A stretch of DNA of 9,230 nt, from the NCBI GenBank assembly GCA_019115685.1, contig DXDC01000080.1, forward strand, positions 1 through 9,230, written 5' to 3'. Each line of letters starts with the position of its first letter. Positions within the stretch are counted from its first letter, which is position 1. The notes beneath the pieces were generated by a model. The model saw nothing but the letters and a program-made list of their open reading frames with translations. It did no database searches and had not been told where the DNA came from. Source of the DNA: Candidatus Agrococcus pullicola. Its GTDB lineage: Bacteria > Actinomycetota > Actinomycetes > Actinomycetales > Microbacteriaceae. Of the stretch, positions 6,905 to 9,230 are shown in pieces. The position numbers and the translations under genes are program-made.

Positions 6905-7108
6905 TCAGTTGCGATTGTCCGCGGCCGGAGGCCCGTCCGGTGGAGCGTCGTACCGGGTCTGCTGCGGGGGCTGAAAATAACCGTGCGGTTCCGGTTTCCT
7001 GTTCGAACGGACGACCAGCACGATGATCAGGGTGGCAACGCCTCCCACGATGACGAAAGCTCCAAGCCCCAGTAGGAGCAGCGTGAAGAGCCCGAATGAA
7101 GTGCTCAT
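6905..7108 (-). CDS. Small single-pass membrane protein (67 aa), unrecognised
   Basis: ATG 7108 is preceded by AGGAGG 9 nt upstream, a strong ribosome site that supports translation. The product starts MSTSFGLFTLLLLGLG; residues about 6-33 form one membrane helix, ending in RSNRK (34-38). A short proline/glutamine-rich tail, PEPHGYFQPPQQTRYDAPP (39-57), follows and is probably cytoplasmic by the positive-inside rule. It reaches TGA at 6905, converging on purA with a 30-bp gap. I do not recognise a family. Small tailed membrane proteins of this type are frequent in actinobacteria, often without a known role. The next gene upstream on its strand is separated by the decayed LamG region, so it is probably monocistronic. 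Confidence 0.7.
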   Translation of the reverse strand: MSTSFGLFTLLLLGLGAFVIVGGVATLIIVLVVRSNRKPEPHGYFQPPQQTRYDAPPDGPPAADNRN

Positions 7109-7183
7109 GGCGAGATGCCTCCTGATTCGTCGGTGAGGACCGGTGGTGTACGAGACTACGCACAGCCTCTGTGATGTTGCTGA

Positions 7184-7612
7184 AGAGCAGCACTCGGTAT
7201 CTCGAACCTGCGTGAGTTCCAGTGGACCGAGGTCGGAGAAGACGCTACCCGAGGCGACAAGACGAACTGGTCGGGCGAGATTCTGCGGGCACCTGGAGCC
7301 ATGTCGCACTTGTGAATGATCCCGTCGCCGAAGCGACCGCGATGTACGTGAACGGCGCTCCCGTGCTGCGCACCGCCCGGGACACCTACGGTAAATGGCT
7401 GGAACGGCCGCATCGGAGAGCATCGACCGACCGGGCAGGACCAGTGGTTGACCGCTCGCCCCGATCTCTTCTCGCTGACAGCGGCTGCGGTGGAAGAGGA
7501 CGATGAGGCAAGTGGACTCCCGTGCACGGATGCGGGTCTCTCGCTGCTCCTGACGGCAGCAGCTCTCGTGCTACTGCTGACGCATCGAGCGGGTCGGCGA
7601 TCCATTCGGAGT
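7184..7612 (+). pseudogene. Remnant of a LamG-like (concanavalin-fold) surface protein C-terminus
   Basis: Plus-strand coding sequence is recognisable but broken. Segment one, in the frame of 7208, reads LREFQWTEVGEDATRGDKTN and continues to WSGEI near 7288. Segment two, shifted to the frame of 7291, reads GTWSHVALVNDPVAEATAMY then VNGAPVLRTARDTYG up to 7392. Segment three, back in the first frame from 7394, reads NGWNGRIGEHR, then DQWLTARPDLFSLTAAAVEE. WxHVAxVNDP, MYVxGAPVLR and the W-L-T-A-R close are typical of LamG/jellyroll domains attached to secreted actinobacterial proteins, often with a metallophosphoesterase. The first frame is closed by TGA at 7313, and the residues usually found between DTYG and NGW appear deleted. 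A hydrophobic segment with an RAGRR tail (about 7538-7602) may be the old membrane anchor. No start codon or upstream domains remain. This segment also fills the 510-bp gap without an intact gene. Confidence 0.7.
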
Positions 7613-7618
7613 CGATGT

Positions 7619-8014
7619 TCAGCCTGCGAGCACGAGCGTGATAGCCATCGCACCCAGTGCCGCTGTCGCCGCTGGGAGCTCCCACAGCAGCTGCGTCCAC
7701 GCGCTCGGCAGTGCTGAGCGGTCGGCGGCCACCCCCGAGCGTTCATGCTCCTTGTCGCTGGTGGCGTTGTGCTGCCTGTCGAGAAGTCTGAGCCGGGCGG
7801 AGAGCGCAGCGTGTCCCGATATTGCGGCGCGATAGTGCGCATAGCTCGCGAAGGCCAGGAGTGCGGCGCAAACGCCTACCCACAGTGATGCACCGACGGT
7901 CAGCACATGGAGCGACAGGACGACGACGCTTACCGTGACCGCGGAAAGCAGGGCGAACCTGGCGCGCCGCGGCATCCCTTCGCGTTCGGAGCCGCTCTCG
8001 TCGGTCACATTCAC
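7619..8014 (-). CDS. Unrecognised small membrane protein (131 aa)
   Basis: Three hydrophobic segments are visible: about 18-38 (RFALLSAVTVSVVVLSLHVL), 43-62 (SLWVGVCAALLAFASYAHY) and 112-130 (LPAATAALGAMAITLVLAG). Between the second and third lies a hydrophilic, charged loop (about 70-105) containing RLRLLDRQHNATSDKEHERS. The proposed start is GTG 8014; GTG 8008 and ATG 7975 are in frame alternatives, and none has a clear Shine-Dalgarno, so the first 13 residues are uncertain. It lies 46 bp downstream of gdhA on the same strand and may be read from the same transcript. Its 3' end abuts the decayed LamG segment on the opposite strand. I recognise no family; function is not assigned. Confidence 0.55.
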   Translation of the reverse strand: MNVTDESGSEREGMPRRARFALLSAVTVSVVVLSLHVLTVGASLWVGVCAALLAFASYAHYRAAISGHAALSARLRLLDRQHNATSDKEHERSGVAADRSALPSAWTQLLWELPAATAALGAMAITLVLAG

Positions 8015-8060
8015 AGGTTGCGCTCAGTGAGAATAGGCCTCGTGGCTGCGCGGGCAGACC

Positions 8061-9230
<1,170 letters not shown>

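Noticed and set aside
7156..7842. Long minus-strand frame of 228 codons
   Set aside because: It overlaps the 131-aa membrane protein in another frame and the LamG remnant in antisense; composition is typical of a shadow frame and no ribosome site supports it.

Overview
The window is high-GC DNA from an actinobacterium, most likely a member of the Microbacteriaceae. This rests on an actinobacterial-style PurA (EAGQ instead of EGAQ), a CGNR zinc-finger regulator of the kind common in actinobacteria, apparently leaderless divergent genes, and a GTGA start/stop overlap. The genus is not resolved. No rRNA, tRNA, CRISPR array, transposase or phage gene is visible.

Left end (1-1293): a CGNR/ABATE zinc-finger regulator, cut by the left edge, is divergent from a TSUP (TauE/SafE-type) membrane transporter. 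The two start codons are only 26 bp apart, and the gap holds a perfect 12-bp palindrome overlapped by candidate -10 boxes for both genes. This looks like a regulator/exporter pair with a shared control switch.

Region 1316-4589: convergent to the transporter is a two-gene unit encoding a YhgE/Pip membrane protein (645 aa, glycine-heptad extracytoplasmic domain) and, upstream and translationally coupled to it, a 208-aa protein with the outline of an ABC ATPase but without the nucleotide-handling motifs. Divergent from this unit is a TetR regulator, and a perfect 14-bp palindrome lies between them. TetR, dead NBD and YhgE probably form one regulated export or envelope module. This is the most interesting part of the window.

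Region 4684-6874: a tandem universal stress protein whose second domain alone keeps the ATP-binding motif, followed by purA (adenylosuccinate synthetase) with its own likely -10 box.

Right end (6905-9230): a 67-aa single-pass membrane protein on the minus strand; about 430 bp of decayed plus-strand LamG-domain coding sequence spread over two frames; an unrecognised 131-aa membrane protein; and the NADP-type glutamate dehydrogenase gdhA, cut by the right edge. purA and gdhA are housekeeping nitrogen/purine genes, while the material around them is accessory.
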